Below are positions 1 to 13,372 of a DNA stretch of 64,000 nucleotides, piece by piece; within the stretch, counting starts at the first letter, position 1; every line of letters begins with the position of its first letter. The DNA is from Bombyx mori. Lineage: Eukaryota; Arthropoda; Insecta; Lepidoptera; Bombycidae. The position numbers and the translations under genes are program-made. The notes beneath the pieces are model-generated. The model was not told the DNA's origin. It ran no database searches and saw only the letters and a program-made list of their open reading frames with translations. The stretch lies in NCBI RefSeq assembly GCF_030269925.1, contig NC_085124.1:2542001-2606000 (forward strand), given 5' to 3'.

Positions 1-168
1 TGTACTGTCGTAACTGAGCTCTTAGAACCTTTGTCTCGAGATGAGTGGCGGTATATACGTTGTTGATGTTGTAACTGGGATTTTACAACTAATGTCTCGA
101 AGTGGCTTCGGTTACCACTTAACGCCAGTTAGGCGGTGAGATCGTCCACCCAACTAAGCTGTAAAAAA
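1..168 (+). repeat. degenerate Bm1-type SINE 3' part
   Basis: The stretch from about 21 keeps the order of Bm1 3' blocks: a 'cttagaac' block, a 'gtggcg' block, 'ggttaccacttaa', 'gtgagatcgtccaccca' and a short A-run at about 160-167. It is diverged and carries an internal partial duplication of the 'tctcga' block. It lies inside the pcx gene, antisense to it, downstream of the last visible exon. Confidence 0.6.
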
Positions 169-171
169 ATC

Positions 172-297
172 TGAAACCGTCGTATAGTTTGGGTAGGGGG
201 TCGCAGATACTGACACCTGAGGACGCTAAAAACTGAAACCAATGATACAGTCGTATAGTTTAGGTAGGGTGTCGCAGATACTGACACTTGAGGGCGC
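172..297. repeat. 71-bp tandem duplication at a pcx exon edge
   Basis: Two copies with a period of about 71 bp share 'cgtatagttt', 'ggtaggg', 'gtcgcagatactgacac' and 'tgagg'. One begins at about 181 and the other at about 252. The right copy contains the 3' end of pcx exon 5 and its candidate splice donor. The left copy repeats the same donor-like sequence (GTGTCAG on the minus strand) without the coding exon. Confidence 0.75.
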
Positions 298-430
298 ACA
301 CGCAGACCAGCAGCGCCCCCACGGCGTCCCCGTACTTGAGGGCGAGGGCCGGCGCGTCCTGCGCGGTGGCCGCCACCACCACGGCCGGGTATACCACGTT
401 CCGCTCCACGAAGCACAGGTACACGAACAA
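288..430 (-). CDS. pcx: pecanex exon 5 (partial gene continues off left edge)
   Basis: On the minus strand, an acceptor CAG at 433-431 opens a phase-0 exon that joins the previous exon in frame (FEK then LFVYLCFVERNVVYPAVVVAA, continuing through ALALKYGDAVGALLVCVCALK). This follows the pecanex pattern in which '..FEK' leads into an 'E(K/R)..(I/V)YP.VVL' segment and a hydrophobic membrane helix. The donor is probably GTGTCAG beginning at 287, which leaves two nucleotides of the last codon. If that donor is not used, the frame stops at TAA near 241. The edge sits inside a 71-bp tandem duplication, so the exact end is uncertain. The coding part is GC-rich compared with the surrounding DNA. Confidence 0.8.
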
Positions 431-502
431 CTGCACAACGACGGTACTTTACGTTGCGGTACATTCCGAGGGTCTTGGAGGGGGGGGGGGGTCTGACTCA
501 GC

Positions 503-744
503 CTGGTAGTAGCACCTCTTGTGAGTCCGCGCGGGTAGGTACCACCACCCTACCTGTTTCTGCCGTGAAGCAGTAATGCGTTTCGGTTTGAAGGGTGGGG
601 CAGTCACTGTAATTATACTTGAGACCTTAGAACTTATATCTCAAGGTGGGTGGCGCATTTACGTCGTAGATGTCTATGGGCTCCAGTAACACTTAACACC
701 AGGTGGGCTGTGAGCTCGTCCATCCATCTACGCTATAAAAAAAA
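503..744 (+). repeat. Bm1-type SINE
   Basis: It runs from 'ctggtagtagcacctcttgt' to 'ccatctacgctataaaaaa', with the complete order of Bm1 body blocks. It is 5' truncated compared with copies that have a tRNA-like head. It lies in the pcx intron between exons 4 and 5, antisense to the gene, and is preceded by a run of 11 G at 481-491. Confidence 0.88.
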
Positions 745-1151
745 CACATCGGGGTCAACATGGACGAGCTTGTGGAGCCGGTGTGGCGTAAGCAATACTA
801 TTGGGTATTGTCGAATGACTTTTGGTCTATTAGCACAGGGAAAGACGGTTGGACTTTCTCGCATGTCTGTTATTTGACTATTCGGAAAATAAGGAGTACA
901 TCGGGTTTTTTCTATAAGTAGTTTTTGGACGATTCTGATGTATAAGGGGAGAAATATAGTCTCGGATGCGCGATGTCTATGGCGTCTAATGTGTTAAGAT
1001 CAATTCACCGGTTTCCTTGTGAAAGATAATCAACCAAGACGGTTACTTTCTCATTCATAATATTAGTTGTTTTTTTATGGAATGTTGAAGTAAACTTACT
1101 AACCACACCATAGACAGCTTGAGACAAATAGACAATTGGGACCCTATAATT
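745..1151. other. pcx intron DNA, nothing recognised
   Basis: AT-rich intronic sequence. No long reading frame, splice-bounded exon or known repeat was recognised. Confidence 0.5.
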
Positions 1152-1155
1152 TTAA

Positions 1156-1420
1156 CTCTTTGACTGACATGTAGATCACTGGTGCCCTACGCGGCGTTTT
1201 GAAGTAATTATGTCAATTTCTGTTCTGTCTGTCAGACTCTGGGAACGACGAATCTGAAGATACAGAGAATGAATCTATTTCTAAGAGACCTATAAAACAA
1301 AAACTTACATTAAGAAACAAAAAGCAAAGTTAGGCAACCGAGGAGCTTAGTAACAGAAATTAACATAAATAGTTCAGTGTGTCGTGTAGGGCACAGGTGA
1401 CCTACAGGGCAGTCAAAGGG
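1156..1420. mobile_element. piggyBac-type MITE
   Basis: It is flanked by TTAA at 1152-1155 and 1421-1424. The left terminus is CTCTTTGACTGACATGTAG and the right terminus is the inverse of CCCTTTGACTGCCCTGTAGG, so the termini are inverted repeats next to a TTAA target. There is no transposase. A relative is at 27844-28064. The right end lies only 24 bp beyond the intron-side edge of the exon 4 donor of pcx. Confidence 0.75.
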
Positions 1421-1448
1421 TTAAGGGTCAATGCGGCCCCCGTCTCAC

Positions 1449-1613
1449 CTTTTCGAATAGCATAACCTTCGCCGGCTCTGTGACCTCGTACTGCGCGTGC
1501 TCGTGCTGCTTCAAGACCGGGCTCGCTAAGCACAGCCACGGCTGTTGTTTGCGTAGCTGGGGCAACAGGTAGTGCAGTATCCAACCTAATATACCAGCTA
1601 TTATCCATAGCAC
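1449..1613 (-). CDS. pcx: pecanex exon 4
   Basis: On the minus strand, CTGTAG opens the exon at 1613 and GTGAGA closes it at 1448. It encodes 55 residues in phase 0/0, with a hydrophobic helix (VLWIIAGILGWILHYLLPQL) followed by RKQQPWLCLASPVLKQHEHAQYEV and ending AKVMLFEK. The 'HYLLPQLRKQ.PW.C...PVLK..E..QYEV' stretch is one of the most conserved parts of the pecanex family. It joins exon 3 (ending KPQLNT) and exon 5 in frame. The introns on both sides have been remodelled by repeats: a 170-bp tandem duplication abuts the acceptor and a piggyBac MITE abuts the donor. Confidence 0.94.
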
Positions 1614-1628
1614 CTACAGAGAAGCACA

Positions 1629-1968
1629 ACCGTTTGTACATTGTTTACTGTTGTTTTTTTTAAAGACGTAGGGTCGTCCAAAAGGTACTTGTGTGGGCTT
1701 TGTGAAAAGGATATCCTTTGAGTACAGAGGTGACGTATGATAGGCCCGAATAGAAAATGGAATATTCTGCCCCTACCCCACATAGTGGGTTAAAGAATAA
1801 CGTGTGTACACTGTTTACTGTTGGTTTTTTTTTTAAAACGTTGGGTCGTCCTAAAGATACCTGTATGGGCTTTGTGAAAAAGGTTATCCTTAGAGTGCAT
1901 AAGTGACGTATGATAGACCAGAATGGAAAATGGGATATTCTGCCCCTACCCCACATAGTGGAAAAAGG
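1629..1968. repeat. 170-bp intronic tandem duplication
   Basis: Two units, 1629-1798 and 1799-1968, share 'gtttactgtt', a T-run, 'gggtcgtcc', 'gggctttgtgaaaa', 'gtgacgtatgatag' and 'ttctgcccctaccccacata' at a constant spacing of about 170. They start 16 bp upstream (gene sense) of the pcx exon 4 acceptor. Confidence 0.85.
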
Positions 1969-2402
1969 ACCAGAAGAATACTACAGTTTTGGTACTGTAG
2001 TATAGTATCTTTAATTGGAGTCGGTAGTCATAGCCATGACTGCTTCCCGGCAGAAATAGGCGGTCACGCTGTTTTACACATACCATATTCGTTTTTAAGG
2101 GAAGATGGAGAGAATACTTTATAATTTTAATTGGATTACTTTATTTTCTTCTAAACCATCGGAACTATCACATTTTATTTATAATCCTTGAAAGTTTTCA
2201 CAAAATAAAGTCATAAACATGTTGCTTAATGTCGTTTGGCTCAATATGCCAAACTAAATTGATGTAAAATGCCGTTCAAATTATGAATTTAGTTTCATTA
2301 TATAAACAGGATTACTATCCTTGCTACGACAAAGAACTTTTAATTCACGACGCAAAATTGAGGTTATTTTTAATAAGGCACTACATTTTATAATCTATAC
2401 AT
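1969..2402. other. pcx intron 3 remainder
   Basis: AT-rich intron between the duplication and the exon 3 donor. No recognised element or exon. Confidence 0.5.
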
Positions 2403-2420
2403 TCATTTCAAAAGACTTAC

Positions 2421-5400
2421 CGTATTGAGTTGAGGTTTGAGCGTGGTGAAAACTGTGGTGCAGTGCAGACCGAACACAAAGAGGCCGAGGAATGTGCAGA
2501 CTATAACGTCGTTCTTCAGTCGCGCGTTGATAGTAGCCTGGAGTTTCTTCGGCAGAGGGTCCTCCATGTCCTCCTCATCAGGCTTGTCTGTATTGTCTTG
2601 CTTCGAGGTGTTCATCGAGTCTTGACTTTTGTCTTCAGCTTCCGCGGTCGGATCCGTCCTTAAAGAGGTCGTAGAATTCATCGTGTCCCCCCTGGGGTCC
2701 ATCTTCAAAGAGCTCGCACTCGACGCGTGAGACCTCTTCTGAGTCCGCGCGATATTCGTCTCCGAACTGAAGTTGATTTTAGAGGCGGAACTTCCAATCG
2801 AGTTCTGCTTGGAGATGTTGCTTTCAGAGCCGTCCTTCTTGTCATCGGCCAGTAAGCTCGGTTCTGTTTTGTCTGGTTCGGGCGCGCATTCGGGACCGTG
2901 CACCACATACAGCTCCGGTGGAAGTAGGTGTTTCTTTATCAAGTTCCAAATGTGTGTGTAATCGCTCGCACTGCGACTTAAGTGGTACGATATAGGAACC
3001 AATAGGCCGCAGAATATGGAGAAAAGAATATTGTGTTTCTGATGTTGAGATTTCTTGCCTTCGATCAGGCCGCTATACGCGAACCCGTAAAGTATGCAGA
3101 CGGCCGCTATCGACCGAGCCACGCAGTATACAGCGGCGCTAAGACTGCTCGTCGCGTTCCCACCAAAAATATGCATATCAATTTGTTCCAGCAAGTACAT
3201 AAGGAAAGTATTCACTTGCGGGAATAATCCCAAGCTAAAAGCCAGCGGAAAGAACAAAAGGAACTTCGATAATATTTCTTGAACGACGTACAAAAAATCC
3301 CTTTCGTTCATTTGGAAGCCGTATATCGTCAAGGGCTTCATTTCTACGGCGCTACGTTTACTTCTGGAATGTTCGTCTGAGGGCGCCCCGCTCTGCTGCA
3401 TATACGTGTGCACCCCGCACAGAAGGGCTGTACATAAACAAAAGTACACCGGCCGAGAGAAGAGCACCATTTTATTGAAGCCGTGGACGGGCGATGCCGA
3501 ATCCGGCTGAACGCTTTTCAACAACGAATATTGACTTCCGGCTATTATGAAACAAAACCAAAACGCGTATATGTCCCTGTAGAAGCCGAGGCTTAGCACC
3601 ATGGAACCCAACACCGACACCATGACGGCCAGCAGTATCGTAATCAAAGTCTCCGAAAATGTCAAGTTTCTGTCGAATAACGCCATCAACTTTAGTCTGT
3701 CCATTGTTACTTTAACTTCCATACATTTGGACAGTTTGTATTTGTAGTAGCCCTTGGGCTGGTCAGGCGGGGGCTTTGGTTGATTCATTTTACCGATCTC
3801 ATCTATAAGCTTTGATATTGTATTTCTGAAGTGTATTTCGACATTATCTTCGGAGATCTCTCCTATTGCCGGCATCATGCTCGAAACGTTATTCGTCGAC
3901 GCAGTTTCCACGGCCGGTTGCTGTGCTTGCTGCTGAGCTCTCTGCTCCCTCATGAGCAAATTAATGTGCATACTAGGCAGGCCCATTCGGGACTGCCTCT
4001 CCGCTTCGATTTGTTCTAGCAAGCTATCCGTGACGTAGGCCACAGGCGAGCGAGGCTGATCTGTGTGCGTTCCGGTCCCGCCGTCGAAAACATAAAACCG
4101 TTTATTGGACGTATTCGTATTTATTGGGACTACCGTCGAAACGTTATTACTGCTCGACAGTAAGGGGTTGTTGCTGCCTTGGTTGGAGGAGCTCCGGTCC
4201 AGGCTGTCCCCGCGTTTGGTCTTCGCTAAGCTCTCGCTGTTTCCAGCTTCAGACTCCAGGGAGCCGCAGCTACCTTCGCCAGCGGTCTCCTGGGAATTGT
4301 CCGCCGCCGTGTCTGTGGGGGTTACCCTGTTTATCCTGGTTCCGTCCTCTTTCTCCGGTAGCGGTATGGGCTGCGCTTGCACACGAGCACAGCCGTTTTT
4401 ATCGAAAGTATACGACATCCAATTACCGTATTCGTCCATGAAACAGTGTATGGCTCCGTCGCTCGTGTCATCAAATGACTTAGCGAAGTGAACGTTAGTT
4501 GAACTATTACAATTTTCAGCATTGGACTGGTTGTCCTTAGTCTCGGGGTTGTTCTGCGACGAAGAGTTATTCCTTTTACGGGTGGAGCGTTTGATTTTTC
4601 TGACTCTATGTCGATGGTTGCGGTCCATCAATGGTCGGAGCCTTTGACCATCTTCCTGAGGTTGTGATGGTTCTGTCGTAGTATTCTCACAGGCTTGCCC
4701 CATTGTCGAAGCACAGCAAGGGGTAAAATCCACTCTAGAATTTAAAAAGGCCGCCAAAAGTGGCATTGATGTCGGCAAGAGAGTGCTTGTTGATGTTTGG
4801 GCTACTTCCTCTATAGATCGTTTCCTAGTTTTATGTACGTTTTCTCTGTCACCGCGGAGGCTTTGCCTGTGAGCCCTGGATCGCTCGTCTCGGTTCGGAG
4901 GGGGCATCACGACCGTGTTGGCGTTCGTCGCAGCAAACAAACACTCCAACCCTTGAACTAAGGCGCAAGCGGCCTGCGCCTCTGCCGACTCCATGAGCAT
5001 TCTTTCCTCATTTTGGCTATCGTCTTTTTCCTTTTTTGAATCCCTTTTCTTGTTTTCTTTCTGAGATGAAGCACGGGACCGCGTCGCGCTCTTTAATTGC
5101 TTCGGTATAGCTCCTAAATTTTTTGGGACGTTAACCGAAGACTCTCCTAGGGCGATTGCGACGTTTTGTGATAAAACCTCGTCAGGATTGAGAGAGTCTT
5201 CTTTGTAAACGCCACGTTTAGCAGTCTCTTCAAACAACCAGTCTAAACTATATACACTTCGTTCATCTGCACTTTTACTGTCACCAGTTAGCTGTGATTC
5301 CTCTGTCTCCGGAATGTGGTTCTTATCAACATTAGTATTAGGTCTATCTACGTCACAACTACTACTGCTGCTAGAATTAAATATATCGTGGTCCCAAAGT

Positions 5401-6967
5401 TTTTTCTCGACAGTTTTTGATTCTTCTACTTTTTGCTCTTGTTGTGGATTATCGTTTGATTCTAAGCTAGATTTCTCTATTAGCAAATCTTTTGAGCTCG
5501 CACTAGTTTTGTCGAAATATACAACATTAGATTTGCAATCGCAAGGTGCCGATTGCCTTTCAGCATGCTTTTCATAATTGTCTAGTTCATGTTTGAATCT
5601 TTTTAATCTGACACACTTAGATCTGTCGTATTGAGAGTCCTGATTGTGTTTGGAATTGCTGTGGCGTTCACAGCAATGTTTTTTTGAATCACCGTGGCTC
5701 TTCGTTCGGACCACTCTGATTCCAGGTGGCCTTTCTAACAATGGTGACCTGGAACCGTTGTTCTCGTAGTCCGAGTCGCTGGATCTCATCGCCAGAGACT
5801 GTTCAGCATCCCAATCAAATCCCCGGAACTGCTTTTCATCATCGTAATCACTATAACTCTCACCGCTAGAGTCTAAATCAGTCTCTTTTTGGGATGTCTG
5901 CATTTCATCAGAAATTTCTGCTATGGGATAAACAATTTCGGATCCGTATGTCAAGTAAGGGTAACTGCAGCCCTCTCCGTTCTCATTCTTGGGATAAAGA
6001 TTTAAATGGGGGCCTCGCGTAAGACTTTTGCTGGGGGGAGGTATTACAGCACTTTTGGGGTTCTTTAACATTTGACCACCTATCGTTTCAGCACTATTAG
6101 GATGGGGGGATAAGTTAGATACACTAGGAAGTGGACACCCTATTTCTAGAGCAGCACTTTTTATTCTTCGAACGCCTGGGCTTTTCCCTTTATTCTTTTC
6201 AACGTCTCCTACTGGTGCTTCCTTTTTAACCATCATGTACTCGCCAAGTTCAACGCTGGCAAAAAACCCTGTATCAGCGTTGTTAGAATGTCTTCTCATA
6301 TGGGAAACCAGTTGTGCAGTCGAATTCAGAAGGGGCAATTGTATAGTTGACATCGTGGAGTTTGAATTCCTTCTCATATTAGATGATTGACCGGTCGCTA
6401 AAGCCATCGCAGACTTAGTACAGCTTTCGTAAGGATATATAGTGTATCTACGCCTGTGAGCTATACGTTTTTTTGGTGACGGAGGACCGACGCTGGGCTC
6501 CGAGTTATCCCTAGAGTCGGAGCTCAGCTGTCGGGCAAATTTGGATTGATACGGCTCCCCAGCTTCATGACCATCTAAATACAACCATTCTTTAAAACAA
6601 TCCCGGTTTGTAGGTCGTCTGTGGGGACACTCATTGTACCGCCGACTAACTTTTGCAAAGGGACCGTCTTCTACTAAAATATGATTGGGCACGTTGCTTT
6701 CTGTACGAGGGTTTCTAGAAGCTTCGATCAATTCTTCTATTCTGTTCCCGTAAGTTCTTCTTTTGGAAGTTCTCTGTTCTCTTCTGCCTGATCTGGATTT
6801 ACTTCTATTTGTTGGACGGCTTCTTGATGGACCGGGAACGTCTGCCGGTTGAGCGACACATAAATCTGATTTGGTAGTCGCTACAGGCTCTGCTTGTTTC
6901 GATGATATAGCGCTGTCTTCTATGCTTGTTTCGGAACTGTTTTTACGATGGACGTCTACTTTTAAAT
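2421..6967 (-). CDS. pcx: pecanex giant exon 3
   Basis: A single open frame of about 1,510 codons on the minus strand. It starts after a TTTTCAG acceptor (6970-6968) and ends at a GTAAGT donor at 2420. The first two thirds are low-complexity, Ser/Asn/Glu/Lys-rich and probably disordered, as in pecanex proteins. The last third has several membrane helices (around LITILLAVMVSVLGSMVLSL, a 'YAFWFCFIIAGSQYSLLKSVQPD' segment and the LFFPLAFSLGLFPQVNTFLM region) and the family hallmark 'LLEQIDMHIFGGNAT'. Pecanex is a multi-pass membrane protein; in Drosophila it is a maternal neurogenic factor needed for Notch signalling, linked to the ER. The acceptor at 6968 does not fit the phase left by exon 2, so a small exon may lie in 6971-9253, or the weaker acceptor at 6937 is used (it would fit). 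ATG is not used here: the frame simply continues from upstream exons. Confidence 0.95.
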
Positions 6968-7489
6968 CTGAAAATAGAAATCGAAGAGAAACTTCTGTAT
7001 CTCTTTCTTTTCAATATACATTATTCTATTCAGTCATACAGTGTGACTCGCACTAGTTAAATGGATTTCGAATCCGTATTGCCACAAAGATTCTCTACGT
7101 ACTTTACTTTAAAAAAATGATTTTTCTTTTCATAATCCTATTATCTAAAAGACATAGTTGCTGTAAATAGAATTTAAGCTCAAATTTGTGTGCGTTCAAA
7201 GTGATGGCGCGTCGGGCATTGTTATCGCAGCGTATGAAACAATGAAAACTTAGCGAGTAGCACTGGGAGTTTTGGCACCACCCTATGGTTCCACGAACGA
7301 ATAGAAACCTACGTAGGGTACCTAAGACCCTAGCTATTTTAACCACGAATCAGTTATGAATTCCGGTTTCTGGCGTATAGGCTATTCAGCATACGTTTTC
7401 TTGGCTATACTCAAAACTCACACTTGAAGAATTTAGATGTTTTGTTTTGATAATTATTCCGTTTTTTTTATTGACTTTTTAGGCATTCG

Positions 7490-7580
7490 AGTATACAGCC
7501 CACCTGATAGTGAGTGGTTACGATCGCCCACGGACTTCAGCAATGCCAGGGGCAGAGCCAAACTGCTGCCTACCGCTGCC
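7490..7580 (-). repeat. second SINE family ('cccacctgatRgtgagtgg')
   Basis: The block 'cagcccacctgatagtgagt', then 'cggacttcagcaatgccagg' and 'ggcagagccaa.c.gctgccta' recurs at 37353-37456 in the same orientation. It is a dispersed repeat distinct from Bm1, although it shares the 'cccacctg' motif. Confidence 0.65.
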
Positions 7581-8212
7581 TATCAAATTATTGTCACATA
7601 CCTATAGTGCTATTGTTGGGTTTGTGGTACTCGAGGGATGTGACTGATTCATTGTCAGTTCCAGATGCGGCTGCAGCTGTCAATTTCATCATCTGCATCT
7701 CGATGCCCTCGTCCGTACTAAATAAAAAATAAAATAAAACATATTTTCCTTTAATTTTTTTTATTTTACTCTATTAAGCCCCTAAAGTTTACCAGAATTA
7801 AGCAATAGAATCAAGGCAAATCTCATCTTACTTGTGGGGAATTAAGAGATCAAAATCTTTCTGATCATGAATAGATGTTGATAGAAATTAATAGCACAAA
7901 ATATAGCATGCTTACGTTATCAGGTAAACCTTTTAAGGAGCTTTTTGGAACTGTTAATTTGGACTTATTATTATTATTCAATTTTATTTTTTGTAGTTAA
8001 TCTTATAAGTCGAAAGTATATTGTTGTTAATTTAGTTACAACATATTGCGGGCGGTTTCGTACAAATAGATGAACAATATTGTACGAATGGATAGTGTGT
8101 TATGGTTGGAGGTATCACATGTTACTCTTGTAAAAGTGTAATAACATTAATATTCTTTTCAGTTCTGTCAAGTCATATACATAATATTGAAAAACGTGTG
8201 GCACTCGGGAGC

Positions 8213-8592
8213 TGCCGCGGTAAAGCTATTGCATAGCATTTTTTATCAACTTATGCAATTATAATTAGACAATGATAATTTAATATTAAAACAATAATAA
8301 AACAAGACCACGCTATATTAAACATTAATAAAAGCAAAACCTTAACTGTCCCCTTCACACTCATAAGCTAGACCGCGCGAGAGAAAGATGGGCAGACTTT
8401 TCATGATGCGCATGCAGTGTGACGTCACGCCACGCGCCTATTCACAAACACTACACAGGCGCATCGTGTGAATGTGTTGAACGCGAGCTACATGGTAGGC
8501 GGAGTGAGGGGTGTTAGGTTTTTTACGTAACGGAATTTCATGATTCGGTCGCCGCGCTCAAGGCCCGCGATAAAAGCTATGCAATAGCTTAA
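8213..8592. mobile_element. inverted-repeat element (MITE-like)
   Basis: The left end has 'gccgcggtaaagctattgca' and the right end has the inverse ('cgcgataaaagctatgcaat'). The core AGCTATTGCATAGC is shared in opposite orientations. The interior is unusually GC-rich for this intron and holds a perfect TGACGTCA palindrome near 8431. No coding capacity. Boundaries are approximate and no target duplication was resolved. Confidence 0.5.
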
Positions 8593-8814
8593 TAATTTGA
8601 AGTGCAATCAGGAAGGGCTTGCAGTTGATAGTCTATTTTGAGTACTGAGTGTTTTAAACCGACTAAAGGATTGAGAAGAGAATATGCAACACTGCTTACT
8701 GAGTATCATACCAGCGTGCAACAATCAACAGCACTTACACTGGTAACTATGTTTGCCACTGGGTTGGGTATAACATAATTTTAGTACACTCATGGAGTAT
8801 ATTTAGATTATTTT

Positions 8815-9050
8815 AATTTCTTAGATGGGTGTTCGAGTTTGTGATCCACTGGGGGTTAAGTAAATACCAGAGCACACCCACATCAATAACGTAAATATAG
8901 CCATCCATCTTACGATATAAGATCTAAGTCTCTGTTTTATAGTACGACGGTTGGCCCATCCTTCAATTTGAAACGCATTACTGCTTCATATCAGAAATAG
9001 ATGGGGTGGTGGAATATATCCGTATGGGTTTACAAAATGCACTACCACCA
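8815..9050 (-). repeat. degenerate Bm1-type SINE
   Basis: On the minus strand, the Bm1 order can be followed (tail at about 8815, 'aaacgcattactgcttca' in the middle, 'actaccacc' at the end), with many substitutions. It is in pcx intron 2, in the same sense as the gene. Confidence 0.7.
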
Positions 9051-9259
9051 TAACGGTGTATTGCATAATTTTTAAAGCAGTACCTAATCTATAAGATAAG
9101 ATTTTAATGTGATATTTTAAGAAAACTTAAATAGCGGTATGAGATGTAAATGAAGGTATATGTATAGAATGACAAAAAACATTCGCACTCACAAAACCAC
9201 TACACAAAAGCATTTTTCATTCATATAATTAGCTGAGGAAGATAATAAAGAGTACTTAC

Positions 9260-9426
9260 GTATTGTTCTCATTTGAGGTGTTAGGGTCATCAGAAGGTTG
9301 TACAACTATGAACTCGGAGGTGTCATACAAATGATGTAGGCTTCTATTCAGAAGCTTTAATCCTGTGAATAGTACAGCTACAAGGATGCAATATATGATC
9401 CAACCTAAGCTTGATGGTGGGAAATA
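9260..9426 (-). CDS. pcx: pecanex exon 2
   Basis: On the minus strand, a CTTTCCAG acceptor precedes 9426 and a GTAAGT donor follows 9260. It encodes about 55 residues: YFPPSSLGWIIYCILVAVLF (a membrane helix), then TGLKLLNRSLHHLYDTSEFI, then an acidic/Asn-rich stretch. It continues exon 1 in phase 0 and corresponds to the second N-terminal helix of pecanex proteins ('..VLK..N..LH..LD..E'). It leaves two nucleotides of a codon, which does not match the best acceptor of the next exon. Confidence 0.9.
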
Positions 9427-9429
9427 CTG

Positions 9430-12575
<3,146 letters not shown>

Positions 12576-12917
12576 ATGTCTGACGTTGAAAAACTTTTAA
12601 AACAAGCAGCTATGCAAATAGGTGCCGGTGGAAGCGCGGGTTTTGTGGAAGTGTGTATTATGCACCCACTGGATTTGGTCAAGACTAGGCTTCAAATACA
12701 AAGTAACAAATCAGCAATGAAACCATCAGATCCACATTACTACAGCGGTATTATAGATTGCATGAAAAAAATGTATAGGTACGAAGGTTTCACCTCATTT
12801 TGGAAAGGTATTCTGCCTCCTATATTGGCAGAAACCCCTAAAAGAGCTGTTAAATTTGCAACTTTCGAACAATACAAGAAGCTTTTTATGTTCGGATCAG
12901 ATACTCCTACGCCACTT
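12576..12917 (+). CDS. SLC25A21: mitochondrial 2-oxodicarboxylate carrier, exon 1
   Basis: The ATG lies in the context atcaaaATGTC and opens 114 codons ending at a GTAAGT donor (12918). Residues 30-40 hold the first carrier signature (HPLDLVKTRLQ), and 'GILPPILAETPKRAVKFATF' follows, which is specific to the oxodicarboxylate carrier (SLC25A21/ODC) branch. These carriers of the inner mitochondrial membrane exchange 2-oxoadipate and related C5-C7 oxodicarboxylates for 2-oxoglutarate, supporting lysine, hydroxylysine and tryptophan breakdown. The four exons (342+273+182+130 nt) give 308 residues, close to the vertebrate length of about 299, with all three carrier repeats. The gene looks intact. 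Confidence 0.96.
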
Positions 12918-13197
12918 GTAAGTAAATAGTTTAAAAACCTTGACCAGAAAAAATGCATTTCGTAACTGGCATGTTTACATCTGTATGTTTATGGTAACTG
13001 TAAAGTTTTATAAAATAATGATCAATAAAAACAAAATCAAAAACCTTAATATTAGATCTGTAAGTACTTTGCAGACAATATAATGAATAAAAATAATATA
13101 ATAAAATAAAATGTCAAGTAATGAAAATTGATCCTTCAAAATGTAATTTAATAGTAGTAGTGCAGTACTGGTTAAGTATTCTGTGTGCTGACTATCT

Positions 13198-13372
13198 TGT
13201 TGGATCTTCTCAGTGGGTCTCGATTCCCATCTGGTGGTAGATTTTGTCGAGCTCTGCTCTTGCTGAGGTTATTGTTAGCAAATTCTCTCAGGTTGAGCTG
13301 GTGAGCTCAACTAATCGGGGCGTAGCTGAAAAATAGCTCCTTAGGCTATCAGTGAACAGGTAGGGGAAAAAA
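13198..13372 (+). repeat. retroelement 3'-end repeat ('atcttctcagtggg' family)
   Basis: It shares 'ggatcttctcagtgggt', '.ggtggtagatt', 'ctctcaggttgag' and a 'ggtagg' plus A-run end with about a dozen copies in this window. I call this family B. The A-tail and varying 5' ends suggest target-primed retrotransposition (LINE 3' end or SINE). Confidence 0.75.

Larger units (their letters stand above)
6975..9253 (-). other. pcx intron 2
   Basis: About 2.3 kb between the giant exon and exon 2. It contains a SINE-like block at about 7490-7580, an inverted-repeat element at 8213-8592 and a degenerate Bm1 copy at 8815-9050. The rest is AT-rich with no recognised coding. A short exon is suspected here because phases of exons 2 and 3 disagree, but I could not identify it. 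Confidence 0.5.

Noticed and set aside
1402..1641. 79-codon minus-strand frame over pcx exon 4
   Set aside because: It is a different frame of the true exon and crosses its splice sites; the conserved pecanex peptide is in the neighbouring frame.
4105..4491. 128-codon plus-strand open frame
   Set aside because: Shadow of the giant pcx exon on the opposite strand; no domain.
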